DNA of 52,428 nucleotides from contig JOSY01000016.1 of NCBI GenBank assembly GCA_000746765.1, positions 1-52,428 of the forward strand. Direction: 5' to 3'. The DNA comes from Marine Group I thaumarchaeote SCGC AAA799-D11 (GTDB lineage Archaea; Thermoproteota; Nitrososphaeria; Nitrososphaerales; Nitrosopumilaceae). This document shows, one piece after another, positions 32,061 to 41,107 of the stretch (the stretch's first letter is position 1; each line of letters begins with the position of its first letter). A model generated the notes under the pieces. That model saw only the letters and a program-made list of their open reading frames with translations. It ran no database searches and had not been told where the DNA came from. The position numbers and the translations under genes were made by a program.

Positions 32061-34025
32061 ATGGGAAGAGCATACTATTCAAAAAAATTAAAAGATTTTC
32101 TAACAGATGACAATGGTAGAATCTTAGGAGAACTAACAAACAATCATCAATTTGCCTTAGAAGAACAACAAAGAAATGCATGGATACAACAAATTGAAAT
32201 TCTAAAAAATGAATTACATGGATTAGATTCAGGCCATATTATGTTTGAGTACTCTATCCCTAGAATGGGTAAAAGAGTTGATGTAATTTTGATTTATGCA
32301 GGAATTGTGTTTGTAGTAGAGTTCAAAGTTCATTCAAAAGAATATCTACGTGCAGATATTGATCAATGTCTAGATTATTCATTGGATTTGAAAAATTTTC
32401 AAGAGGGTAGTCATAATGTACAATTAGTTCCAATTCTAGTATCTACTGAAGCTCTAAACTTTGATAACAATTTTGAAAAATTTAGAGATGAGGTTTTTAC
32501 ACCAATAAGAGCAAACAAGAACAATCTTGGAGATATAATTAAAAAAATTAGTGAACAATACAAAGGAGAACCTATTGATGCAGATAAATGGGAAAATTCA
32601 CTTTACAAACCTACTCCTACAATAATAGAAGCAGCGCAGGCATTATACCAAGGACATGATGTAAAAGAGATTTCACGTTCTGATTCTGGAGCAATAAATC
32701 TAGTAAAAACTGCTGAAGCGATAAATACTATTATTGAAAAATCCAAACAACAAAAAGAAAAGTCAATTTGTTTTGTAACGGGAGTTCCGGGTGCAGGTAA
32801 AACTCTAGCTGGATTAAATCTTGCAAATGAGAGACATAGATTTGGGGATGATGAAGAACATGCAGTTTTTTTGTCAGGTAATGGTCCACTAGTAGCTGTT
32901 TTACAAGAAGCATTAGCAAGAAACAACATTGAGAATTCGACTGAAAAAATTACAAAAGGAGATGCTTTGCAAAAAGCTAAATCATTCATACAAAATATCC
33001 ATCATTTTAGAGATGATGCAATTAGTGTAGAAACTGCTCCAATTGAGAAAGTAGTTGTTTTTGATGAGGCACAACGTGCTTGGAATAGTGATAGAACAAC
33101 ATCATTTATGAAAATAAAGAAAGGAATTGCAGATTTTGATATGTCTGAACCTGAATTTCTAATTAGTGTAATGGATAGACATTCTGATTGGGCAGTAATT
33201 ATCTGTCTAATTGGGGGAGGACAAGAAATCAATACTGGTGAAGCAGGTTTGCCTGAATGGTTTTCAGCAATAAGAAATCTTTATCCTCATTGGAATGTCT
33301 ATATCTCAAATCAAATTACAGATATTGAATATACTGGGAATCAAAAATTAGAAAAACTGTTTGTAGGTTTGAAATGTTTTGCAGTACCTGATTTACATCT
33401 AAGTACATCTATTCGCTCATTTAGAAGTGAAAATGTTTCAAATTTTGTAAAATCTCTTTTAGATTGTGATAAAGAGAAAGCAAAACAATTACTATTAGAA
33501 TTGAAAGGAAAATATCCAATTGTATTAACACGGAATTTTGAGAAAGCAAAACAATGGTTAAAAGATAATGCCCGTGGAAATGAAAGATATGGTATTACTG
33601 CAAGTGCTAAAGCTCATAGACTACGACCATACGGAATTTATGTTGAATCAGACATTGATGCTCCACAGTGGTTTTTGAATACTAAAGATGATGTTAGGTC
33701 ATCATATTATTTAGAATATGTTGCAACAGAGTTTCACATACAAGGATTAGAATTAGATTGGACATGTGTTGGATGGGATGCTAATTTTAGATATGAAAAT
33801 AACGGATGGTCATATCACCAATTTACTGGAGCAAAATGGAATCAAATTAGAAGTGAAGAAAAAATTACATATTTGAAAAATACCTATAGAGTTTTGTTAA
33901 CACGAGCAAGACAAGGCACAGTTATTTTTATTCCAGAAGGAGATATTGAGGATAAAACAAGAAAACCGGAATTTTATGATGGAACATACAACTACCTTAA
34001 AGAAATAGGAATAGAAGAAATCTAA
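32061..34025 (+). CDS. DUF2075/Schlafen-like helicase fused to a PD-(D/E)xK nuclease domain
   Basis: In this 654-residue protein, residues 1-150 hold a PD-(D/E)xK nuclease-like core (Glu63, Asp74 in RVDVILIYAG, Glu87-x-Lys89 in VVEFKV). Residues 230-640 hold a P-loop helicase with Walker A GVPGAGKTL (about 240) and Walker B VVVFDEAQRAW (about 330). A late TRARQG motif (VLLTRARQG) is motif VI of superfamily 1. This family (DUF2075) acts on DNA or RNA and is common in defence loci. No restriction partner is adjacent. It overlaps by 4 bp the convergent 90-residue gene. Confidence 0.85.
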   Translation: MGRAYYSKKLKDFLTDDNGRILGELTNNHQFALEEQQRNAWIQQIEILKNELHGLDSGHIMFEYSIPRMGKRVDVILIYAGIVFVVEFKVHSKEYLRADIDQCLDYSLDLKNFQEGSHNVQLVPILVSTEALNFDNNFEKFRDEVFTPIRANKNNLGDIIKKISEQYKGEPIDADKWENSLYKPTPTIIEAAQALYQGHDVKEISRSDSGAINLVKTAEAINTIIEKSKQQKEKSICFVTGVPGAGKTLAGLNLANERHRFGDDEEHAVFLSGNGPLVAVLQEALARNNIENSTEKITKGDALQKAKSFIQNIHHFRDDAISVETAPIEKVVVFDEAQRAWNSDRTTSFMKIKKGIADFDMSEPEFLISVMDRHSDWAVIICLIGGGQEINTGEAGLPEWFSAIRNLYPHWNVYISNQITDIEYTGNQKLEKLFVGLKCFAVPDLHLSTSIRSFRSENVSNFVKSLLDCDKEKAKQLLLELKGKYPIVLTRNFEKAKQWLKDNARGNERYGITASAKAHRLRPYGIYVESDIDAPQWFLNTKDDVRSSYYLEYVATEFHIQGLELDWTCVGWDANFRYENNGWSYHQFTGAKWNQIRSEEKITYLKNTYRVLLTRARQGTVIFIPEGDIEDKTRKPEFYDGTYNYLKEIGIEEI

Positions 34026-34294
34026 TTCTTTAGATCCATATTTGGCATCAACATCTTTTGTGCAGCATCATAGCAATTTGCAATAACTGGCTGAAGATTC
34101 ACCAAATCCTCTAGTATTGTACGTTTTCTTGCTGAATCAGTTTCTATTCCAAATAACTTCCAGAATTCTTGTTCTGTTCTCTCTAAAGATTTGATTCTTT
34201 GAGTGTATTGTGGCCAAATTCCTTCTCTTTGTATTTTGGATTTTATTTCGTTTGAAGACAGTTTTGATATGTCTTCAGAGTGTTTTGCTGACAT
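34022..34294 (-). CDS. Hypothetical soluble protein, 90 residues
   Basis: A mostly helical, charged protein: MSAKHSEDISKLSSNEIKSK, IQREGIWPQYTQRIKSLE, FWKLFGIETDSARKRTIL. No family is recognised. It overlaps the 3' end of the nuclease-helicase gene by 4 bp in opposite orientation. The 200 bp upstream (34295-34495) is shared with the giant surface-protein gene as a divergent promoter region. Confidence 0.55.
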   Translation of the reverse strand: MSAKHSEDISKLSSNEIKSKIQREGIWPQYTQRIKSLERTEQEFWKLFGIETDSARKRTILEDLVNLQPVIANCYDAAQKMLMPNMDLKN

Positions 34295-34465
34295 GGTGTA
34301 ATATTACGTTGATTTGGTATTTAGCTATTATCCAACAAATAATCATGTGTAAAAATCACTAAAATTTCATCTAAAACGCAAGAATCTGAAAGAATCACAA
34401 GTCAAATCAGACAAAAAGATTGTAGAATCTCTAAAGAATAAAGCCCTCTTTTGATTTCTCATACA

Positions 34466-34475
34466 TTTTTAATAG
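34466..34475 (+). promoter_or_regulatory. TATA-like box of the giant surface-protein gene
   Basis: TTTTTAATAG is centred about 26 bp before the ATG at 34496, which suits a leaderless transcript. Confidence 0.4.
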
Positions 34476-34495
34476 TTATGAATCTGTAGGAATGT

Positions 34496-37400
34496 ATGAA
34501 ATTTATTATTCTTTTTTCATTGTTAGTAATATCTAGTGGTTTTGCATTTAGTGATGCTTTTGCCTATACTATTTCTGATGATTCAACAGGTGGGGATTGT
34601 TCTTTAATTGGAACATGGAGTTCTACAAGTAAGATTTGTACACTTTCAGATAATTTAACCGAAGGAATTGTAATTGGTAGTAATGGCATAACCTTAGATG
34701 GAAATGGAAAAAGCATTACTGGAACCTACACCAGTCTAAATCCTAGTGCTGCAACCTTTAGAGAAGGTGTAATGATAGATGGCAAAACAAGTATCACTAT
34801 CAAAAATATTTTAATCAATAATGTTCCTTCAGCAATTCATCTTATCACATCTGATGGAAATACAATTCAAGACAACATCTTATCGGACAATGGATATGGT
34901 ATGGAATTATATGATTCCGATAATAATCAAATAAACTCAAACACAATAACTGGAGATAATGGTTATGGAATTTGGTTTGACCGTTCAAATGGAAATACAG
35001 TTAGTAATAATATTCAATCAGGAGCTTCATATGGATTCATAACATCAAACTCTGGTTCGGGGACATTAACAGGTAATAGTTTCAAATCAAATGGAAATCA
35101 AGGAATTTATCTAGGATCAAGTGTGGGCGGATATACAATTCAAGACAACATAATTGAATCTAATACTCAAAATGGAATTCAAATTGATGGAGGCAATGTT
35201 CATATCATAAAAAATAATCTGATTAAATCAAATGGTAATATTGGAATTCAATTAAGTGGTTCTGAACATCAAGTCTATAACAATAATTTTATCAGTAATA
35301 ATATTCAGATTAAATTTATTGGTTCTTCTCTTGGAACTATTTTTGACTTAGGATCTTCAATTGGTGGCAACTATTGGAATAACTTTGATGAATCTATTGA
35401 AGGATGTGAAAATGTAACTCCGTTTGATAAATACTGTGACACTCAATTTATTTTTGATGGAGGACAAGATAACTTCCCTTGGGTTTTACAAAATGGTGCA
35501 CCCCCATCTCCACCACCTGATACAATTCCTCCAGTAGTCGTGGTTCCAAATGACATAGCAATTCAAGCAACAAGTAACAATCCATCCCCTGTAACATTCT
35601 CAGTATCTGCAACTGATGACACAGATGGAACGCTTTCTCCAGCATGTACTCATGCATCTGGAGATAATTTTCCAATTGGAACAACTGCAATAACTTGTAC
35701 TGCAACTGATGCTGCAGGAAATACTTCTTCTGAGTCATTTACAATTACTGTAACTTATGAGGAACCAACACCTGAACCTGTGTTTGTAACTGTTCAATCT
35801 TCCACTTCTGGACAATATTGTGTAGGCTATGAAAATAGACCAACACAAAGTATGTCTGTCTGGCTTTTGGGACCTATTGGTCATGGAATTCATGAAAGTT
35901 ACTATTATGATAATACTTCAGCGTGGTATGGAGGGCAGCATAATATCTCTCCTGATGTCTTATCTTCACCCACTATGAATTGTTCCTCAGCACCACTACT
36001 TCCAGGAGATTACAAATTTGCAGCACTGTCTGGAAGTGAAGGAACTCCTGCTGAAAATACAATACTTGCATGGTCTACTACATTGACAGTAGAATCTATT
36101 CCAGACACAATTCCTCCAGTAGTTGTAACTCCAAATGATATGGCAATTCAGGCAACAAGTAACAACCCATCACCTGTAACATTTTCGGTTTCAGCCTCTG
36201 ATAACATAGATGGAAATCTAAGTCCAATTTGCTCCCATGTATCAGGTTCTAATTTCCCAATTGGTGTAACCACAGTTACTTGTACTGCAACTGATGCTGC
36301 TGGAAATACTGATTCTGAATCATTTACGATTACTGTAACATATGACGAACCAACTTCATTACCATTAAACATAGAATTTGATAAATTAAATTATCAAACA
36401 ACTGAAACAGCAATAATTACAATTACAGGAACTTCCTCAGATGTTGTTTCTTTACTAATAATTGATCCTTCAGATAAACCAAAAGGAGACTCAATCTCTA
36501 TTACTTTGGCAGGTGATGGTACTGCAGAATACGAACTCGATTTATCAGGATATGCGTCAGGAGTGTATTCAGCAGTAGTCAGTAAAGGAAGTGCACATAA
36601 TTCAGAAGTGTTTACTGTAGGATTACAAACAGGCTCCGGAGAAATTCAAATTAACACTACAAAATTGGATTATGCTCCAGGTGATTCCATACTAATTCTA
36701 GGAGATACTGCAAAGAATGTCTTGCTAACTATAACGTTGTCAGATCCTGATGGAAACATCATAAAAGAAAAAGAAACATTTTCAGACAAAAATGGAAAAA
36801 TTTCTGAGAGTTCATTTAGAATCCCATCAGATGCAAAGGGTGGAATGTGGTCAATTAATGCAAAGAGTGGTGCAAACTTTGACACAATAGAAGTTGAGGT
36901 AATTGCAACAGCAACAGAAGGAATTCAAATAAGTGTTGAAGAAGGTGAAGAAATTCCAGGATATGGACAAACACTTCAAATCATAGTAATTGGAGTTAGT
37001 CAAACTGTTGACATAGAGATCATATCAGAAGACGGCGAAGTCATAGAATCATTGGCATTCCAAGCATCAGGCGAAGGAGAAATAAACCAACCATGGATAA
37101 TTCCTAAGGATGCTGAACCAGGAACATATACTGTTTCAGCTAGAGATGCCTTCAATTCAGATTGTATCAAATTTGATTTAGATACATTTGTCACTGATGA
37201 AAATTGTACCGTTTATCAAGTAGAACCAGAACCAGAACCCGAACTAGAAATTCCTGCACCATTTGTTGATCAAACAAAGGATCCTCAATACTACGTAGAC
37301 AGATACAACAATGAACCTGCTTACAAAGATTGGTTTGATGATAATTATCCTGAATATTCTTCAATTTATCAAGCCGTAGGTCTGGAAGGGCCTACACCAG

Positions 37401-39079
37401 ACGTTGATCCTAACACTCCATTCCGATTATCTTTTGATTTATCTGGAATGAGTATATTCCGTGTTGTGGAAGATTATGATTTTAATTCATTGATTTTGTA
37501 TGTTGATGTATCTTCTTCTGAAGGTATGTTGGAAGTTTCTTTCCCAAGAGATTTCTTTGATTCCACTTATCAGAATACTGATGATGATTTTGTAGTTTTA
37601 TCTGATGGAAATGAACCTCGTTTTTCAGAAACTAGAACTACCTCATCTAGTAGAACATTGACAATATACTTACCACAAGGAACTGAAGCAGTCGAAATTA
37701 TTGGTTCTGACATTAATGGATATGTTTCAAACAATTTCCCAATTTTTTCAAGTGATTACAAAGAAGAATTGGAAATTGAATCACTCTCTACAAGAAAAAC
37801 ACAATACAGAGAAGGGGATACAATTGTAATTTCTGGTAAAGTACAAACTACTGATTTTAACACTGATGTAACACTACAAGTTTTCAAAGATGGAAATTTG
37901 ATTGACATTTCTCAAGTATCTGTTTCCTCAGATGAAACATTCACTCATGCTGTTCTTGCTGAAGGTCCACTATGGAATGATAGTGGAAAGTATACTGTCA
38001 AAGCAACATATGGAAGTGATGTAGAAGACACTAGTTTTGTTTTCAGAACTGACAATTCTGATCAAGAACCAGATCCTGACTCTGATTTAGATTATGAGGT
38101 GACAATTATTCCTGCAAACGGTTCTGGAGCTCCTGGATGTGAGGAAACATCAGATGGATGCTATATTCCTCAAATACAATCTGTAGCAGTAGGTGGTGTT
38201 GTGATTATGAAAAACACAGACACTGCAGCACATACATACACTTCAGGAACTCCTGATGACGGACCTGATGGTATTTTTGATACTAGTTTACTAATGGCAG
38301 GTGGTTCATACGAATGGAGTCCAACAGAAGAAGGTGTTTACCCATACTTTTGCATGGTTCATCCTTGGATGCTAGGCACAATCTTGGTAGGTGAAGGCAC
38401 ATCTATTCCTCCAACTCCTGAGCCCGAATCTGAAGATCACATTGACCTAGAAATTAGTGCTGAAAATAGAATTTATGACATCAATACTATTGCAGTTTTG
38501 AATATCTCAATTGAAGATAACTCAAAATCTCAAAATGTAGCTTTAGACATTACTGATCCTCATGGAACAACAGTGGTTTCACGTTCAATCTCTATGGCGC
38601 CTAATGATTCAATATCATTCGAGTTCAAAATAGATGAGAATGCAAAGACTGGAAACTACAAAGCCACAGTTACAACTTCCGATGGAAAGAGAACTGAAAA
38701 AGACTCTGCTCACTTTAAAATAAAATCTCAATACAATTCCTTTAAGATTGATTCAGTTTCAATAACTGATCAGAAAGGAAATCCTTCTGATTTGGAAGTA
38801 GGTGAAACTGGATTTATCAAAGTCAATATATCCTCAAGTAAATCTATTGCAACATTACTAACAGTAAACATCTTTGATGCTGAACTCACAAGTATAGGAA
38901 TTGGCTCTGTTCAAACAACTCTGTCCTCTGGCGATTCTGAAATAATCTTATCCTTTAACATACCTGATGATGCTGCAATTGGCCCTGCAGACATCTATGT
39001 CAATGCATTTTCTGACTGGCCTAGTGAAGGTGGTGTGCCATTAACTGGTGAAGTTTCAATAGTGGAGGATATAGAATGA
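34496..39079 (+). CDS. Giant secreted surface protein: beta-helix, two HYR domains, cupredoxin
   Basis: A 1527-residue protein. The signal peptide ends about SDAFAY. Residues ~60-290 are a NosD-type right-handed beta-helix (ITIKNILINN, GNTIQDNILSDNGYGMELYD). Two HYR domains (about 345-420 and 540-615) flank an Ig-like domain and are very similar in DNA. Further Ig-like domains follow, then an acidic Pro/Glu linker (EPEPEPELEIPAP). A type I copper cupredoxin domain lies at about 1197-1303, with His in AAHTYTSG and Cys/His/Met in FCMVHPWM. Two more Ig-like domains complete it. No C-terminal anchor is seen. Its stop overlaps the start of the membrane-anchored partner (ATGA). Confidence 0.85.
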   Translation: MKFIILFSLLVISSGFAFSDAFAYTISDDSTGGDCSLIGTWSSTSKICTLSDNLTEGIVIGSNGITLDGNGKSITGTYTSLNPSAATFREGVMIDGKTSITIKNILINNVPSAIHLITSDGNTIQDNILSDNGYGMELYDSDNNQINSNTITGDNGYGIWFDRSNGNTVSNNIQSGASYGFITSNSGSGTLTGNSFKSNGNQGIYLGSSVGGYTIQDNIIESNTQNGIQIDGGNVHIIKNNLIKSNGNIGIQLSGSEHQVYNNNFISNNIQIKFIGSSLGTIFDLGSSIGGNYWNNFDESIEGCENVTPFDKYCDTQFIFDGGQDNFPWVLQNGAPPSPPPDTIPPVVVVPNDIAIQATSNNPSPVTFSVSATDDTDGTLSPACTHASGDNFPIGTTAITCTATDAAGNTSSESFTITVTYEEPTPEPVFVTVQSSTSGQYCVGYENRPTQSMSVWLLGPIGHGIHESYYYDNTSAWYGGQHNISPDVLSSPTMNCSSAPLLPGDYKFAALSGSEGTPAENTILAWSTTLTVESIPDTIPPVVVTPNDMAIQATSNNPSPVTFSVSASDNIDGNLSPICSHVSGSNFPIGVTTVTCTATDAAGNTDSESFTITVTYDEPTSLPLNIEFDKLNYQTTETAIITITGTSSDVVSLLIIDPSDKPKGDSISITLAGDGTAEYELDLSGYASGVYSAVVSKGSAHNSEVFTVGLQTGSGEIQINTTKLDYAPGDSILILGDTAKNVLLTITLSDPDGNIIKEKETFSDKNGKISESSFRIPSDAKGGMWSINAKSGANFDTIEVEVIATATEGIQISVEEGEEIPGYGQTLQIIVIGVSQTVDIEIISEDGEVIESLAFQASGEGEINQPWIIPKDAEPGTYTVSARDAFNSDCIKFDLDTFVTDENCTVYQVEPEPEPELEIPAPFVDQTKDPQYYVDRYNNEPAYKDWFDDNYPEYSSIYQAVGLEGPTPDVDPNTPFRLSFDLSGMSIFRVVEDYDFNSLILYVDVSSSEGMLEVSFPRDFFDSTYQNTDDDFVVLSDGNEPRFSETRTTSSSRTLTIYLPQGTEAVEIIGSDINGYVSNNFPIFSSDYKEELEIESLSTRKTQYREGDTIVISGKVQTTDFNTDVTLQVFKDGNLIDISQVSVSSDETFTHAVLAEGPLWNDSGKYTVKATYGSDVEDTSFVFRTDNSDQEPDPDSDLDYEVTIIPANGSGAPGCEETSDGCYIPQIQSVAVGGVVIMKNTDTAAHTYTSGTPDDGPDGIFDTSLLMAGGSYEWSPTEEGVYPYFCMVHPWMLGTILVGEGTSIPPTPEPESEDHIDLEISAENRIYDINTIAVLNISIEDNSKSQNVALDITDPHGTTVVSRSISMAPNDSISFEFKIDENAKTGNYKATVTTSDGKRTEKDSAHFKIKSQYNSFKIDSVSITDQKGNPSDLEVGETGFIKVNISSSKSIATLLTVNIFDAELTSIGIGSVQTTLSSGDSEIILSFNIPDDAAIGPADIYVNAFSDWPSEGGVPLTGEVSIVEDIE
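35522..36340 (+). repeat. Duplicated HYR-domain DNA within the giant surface protein
   Basis: The segment from 35522 and the segment from 36107 are 585 bp (195 codons) apart. Both begin ACAATTCCTCCAGTAGT and stay closely similar for over 200 bp, including silent positions. This indicates a recent domain duplication. Confidence 0.75.
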
Positions 39080-39906
39080 AATTTGCATCATTAGCCGTAT
39101 TACTAACACTTGTTATTTCTCCTGCATTTGCACAATCTGTAATTTCATTTGATGTAGACACAACAGAATTTGTTCCAGGTGAAATTGTAGAGCTCAAAGG
39201 AACTGTTGGTGCAGGGCTAGAAGGACAACCGGTAGCAGTAGAAATCAATGATTCAGATGGAAAAGTAATTTTGATTAGAACAGTAACTTCCGATATTAAT
39301 GGAGAATTTGTAATTAAATTCAAAGTTCCAGATAATGTAGAACCAGGAGAACTAGACATTGTAACTAATGTGGAGCTAGATGGTCAGTCATTTTCTGAAA
39401 CAAAACAAGTAGAAGCAACAGAAACACCTGAATCTTCATCTGATCCTGTATGTGGAACTGGAACTATTCTCAAAGATGGGATGTGTGTAGTTGATAAATC
39501 TCAGCAGATTCAAAAAACTACTGAAGAGAAATCCTCTAAAGGTGGCGGATGTCTAATTGCCACTGCAACATATGGCTCTGAACTAGCCCCACAAGTCCAA
39601 AAACTACGTGAATTGAGAGATAATCAACTCCTAGGCACAGAATCAGGTACGAATTTTATAAACTCGTTTAACCATGTGTACTATACATTTTCTCCACATG
39701 TTGCAGACTATGAAAGAGAGAATCCAATATTCAAGGAACTGGTAAAGGCAAGTATTACCCCAATGTTATCGACATTATCTATAATGGAATATGCAGAATC
39801 TGAATCTGAAGTTTTAGGAATTGGAATTGGTGTAATTTTGATGAATGTTGGAATGTATTTTGGCATCCCTGCAATTGTAATTATTGGAATTAAAAGAAAA
39901 TTCTAA
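39076..39906 (+). CDS. Membrane-anchored CFI-box protein, partner of the giant surface protein
   Basis: A 276-residue protein: signal peptide (to PAFAQ), one Ig-like domain (VISFDVDTTEFVPGEIVELK to about residue 115), a Cys-containing linker (DPVCGTGTILKDGMCVVD), then a CFI-box-type C-terminal region GGGCLIATATYGSELAPQV with RELRDNQLL and a final membrane helix plus basic end GIKRKF. Its start overlaps the giant gene's stop. It could anchor that protein, which lacks its own anchor; this is inferred from the overlap. Confidence 0.8.
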   Translation: MKFASLAVLLTLVISPAFAQSVISFDVDTTEFVPGEIVELKGTVGAGLEGQPVAVEINDSDGKVILIRTVTSDINGEFVIKFKVPDNVEPGELDIVTNVELDGQSFSETKQVEATETPESSSDPVCGTGTILKDGMCVVDKSQQIQKTTEEKSSKGGGCLIATATYGSELAPQVQKLRELRDNQLLGTESGTNFINSFNHVYYTFSPHVADYERENPIFKELVKASITPMLSTLSIMEYAESESEVLGIGIGVILMNVGMYFGIPAIVIIGIKRKF

Positions 39907-39910
39907 TTTT

Positions 39911-40708
39911 TTATTCTATAATTCTTTTATCAAATGACTCATCTGATAGTTTTAATTCTTTAATTTTTTTAACAAAATCTATTGTTAATGATTCATGTTT
40001 TACATCTAATATTGCATTACAAAGAGCAGTACCATAATATGTTTCATAATCAGAGCGTTGAATAAAAATTTCTTTATGTAATAATTTGGAAAGTTCTGCA
40101 TGATTTTTATTTTTTGAATTTAGATTTTGGGACCTATTGGTAATCACATCTAACATAACCTCATTTAAAACCTTGGGATTAAACTCTCTACAAAAATCAA
40201 AAAATAATCTATACAACTCATCTAAGAAAATACTATTTTGATTTCGTGATAGAAAAAACTCTTCAAGTGTTTTATTGTATTTTCCTCTTGGTGGTTTGTT
40301 TGAAATAGGAATAAAATTCGATGTCCAAAATTCTAATCCTGGGTGAGTTTGTTCTTGAAAAATTACGGTCCAAATGTATAATCCAATGTATGCTTTTTCT
40401 CTAGGTTTTAAGTCTGGAATAATTTTATCCAAACTCTTTAATAATTTTTCTAGGTTTTCAACATTCTTTACAAAATCTTTACCTGCTCTCAATTTGTATT
40501 TTCCATTTTTTGTTTTTTGAATTTTGTTTTGTGATAATAATAATTTCAAATTAATTGATACAGTATGTTTTGATAGGGTTCCTCCAAGTTCTCTATGAAT
40601 TTGATTAAACCCCATTACGTCTTTGTTTTTGATTAATAGACGTAGTATTGCATTTTCAGTACTGTCAAATTTGGGAAGTCTCCCTCGTTCTCTGATTGAT
40701 ACTGCCAT
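39911..40708 (-). CDS. Winged-helix regulator with long C-terminal domain
   Basis: The N-terminal winged helix is STENAILRLLIKNKDVMGFN, then QIHRELGGTLSKHTVSINLK and the wing IQKTKNGKYKLRAGKD; the rest is a helical domain of unknown role. The start is set at MAVSIRERGR (40708). The frame is open to ATGs at 40813 and 40801, and a strong TATA-like sequence TATATAAA lies only ~11-18 bp upstream of 40708, so the exact start is uncertain. It converges with the CFI-box gene, 5 bp apart. Confidence 0.7.
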   Translation of the reverse strand: MAVSIRERGRLPKFDSTENAILRLLIKNKDVMGFNQIHRELGGTLSKHTVSINLKLLLSQNKIQKTKNGKYKLRAGKDFVKNVENLEKLLKSLDKIIPDLKPREKAYIGLYIWTVIFQEQTHPGLEFWTSNFIPISNKPPRGKYNKTLEEFFLSRNQNSIFLDELYRLFFDFCREFNPKVLNEVMLDVITNRSQNLNSKNKNHAELSKLLHKEIFIQRSDYETYYGTALCNAILDVKHESLTIDFVKKIKELKLSDESFDKRIIE

Positions 40709-40881
40709 GCCTGATTTTATATATAGTGGTACTAAATAAGTACTGGTTTTATTAGATTTTGCCGTATAATATGTATGAATTTTGAAAATTCTGTTGCTCA
40801 TGAAAATATTCATGAAATAACTACCATTGTCCTTAGGAAAGGCACCGAAAAAAACAACGTATTAAGAAACAACATTAGAAG

Positions 40882-41019
40882 ATGAATGTAGGTAAAACAA
40901 TAGTCCAAAAACGTCTTGATGAATTGATTCTTTTAAAATCACAAAATGATGAGAAAATTATTCAACTTGACACTGAGGCAAAAACCCTAAGAAAAAAATT
41001 ATCTCTTGACTCCTATTGA
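40882..41019 (+). CDS. Small coiled-coil protein, first gene of replication-like module
   Basis: An ATG at 40882 encodes 45 residues, MNVGKTIVQKRLDELIL then KSQNDEKIIQLDTEAKTLRK, forming a short coiled coil. It overlaps the next gene by 14 bp. It and the three following genes overlap one another, so they form one unit. Function is unknown. Confidence 0.55.
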   Translation: MNVGKTIVQKRLDELILLKSQNDEKIIQLDTEAKTLRKKLSLDSY

Positions 41020-41107
41020 GAAATTATTTACAGATTATCTTGATGAGCATATCGAAGAAATGTTCTTTGTCTTGTTAGATAGTTTCAAACACAATAAAAG
41101 GAAATGA
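41006..41107 (+). CDS. Microprotein, 33 residues, overlapping both neighbours
   Basis: A TTG at 41006 gives MTPIEKLFTDYLDEHIEEMF and ends KHNKRK; its TGA overlaps the ATG of the ATPase gene (ATGA). It is acidic and helical. Existence is supported mainly by the tight overlap on both sides, which is typical of translationally coupled mobile-element genes. Confidence 0.45.
   Translation: MTPIEKLFTDYLDEHIEEMFFVLLDSFKHNKRK

Noticed and set aside
32603-32989. Open frame antisense to the nuclease-helicase
   Set aside because: The plus-strand protein has Walker motifs exactly here; the antisense frame shows no family pattern.
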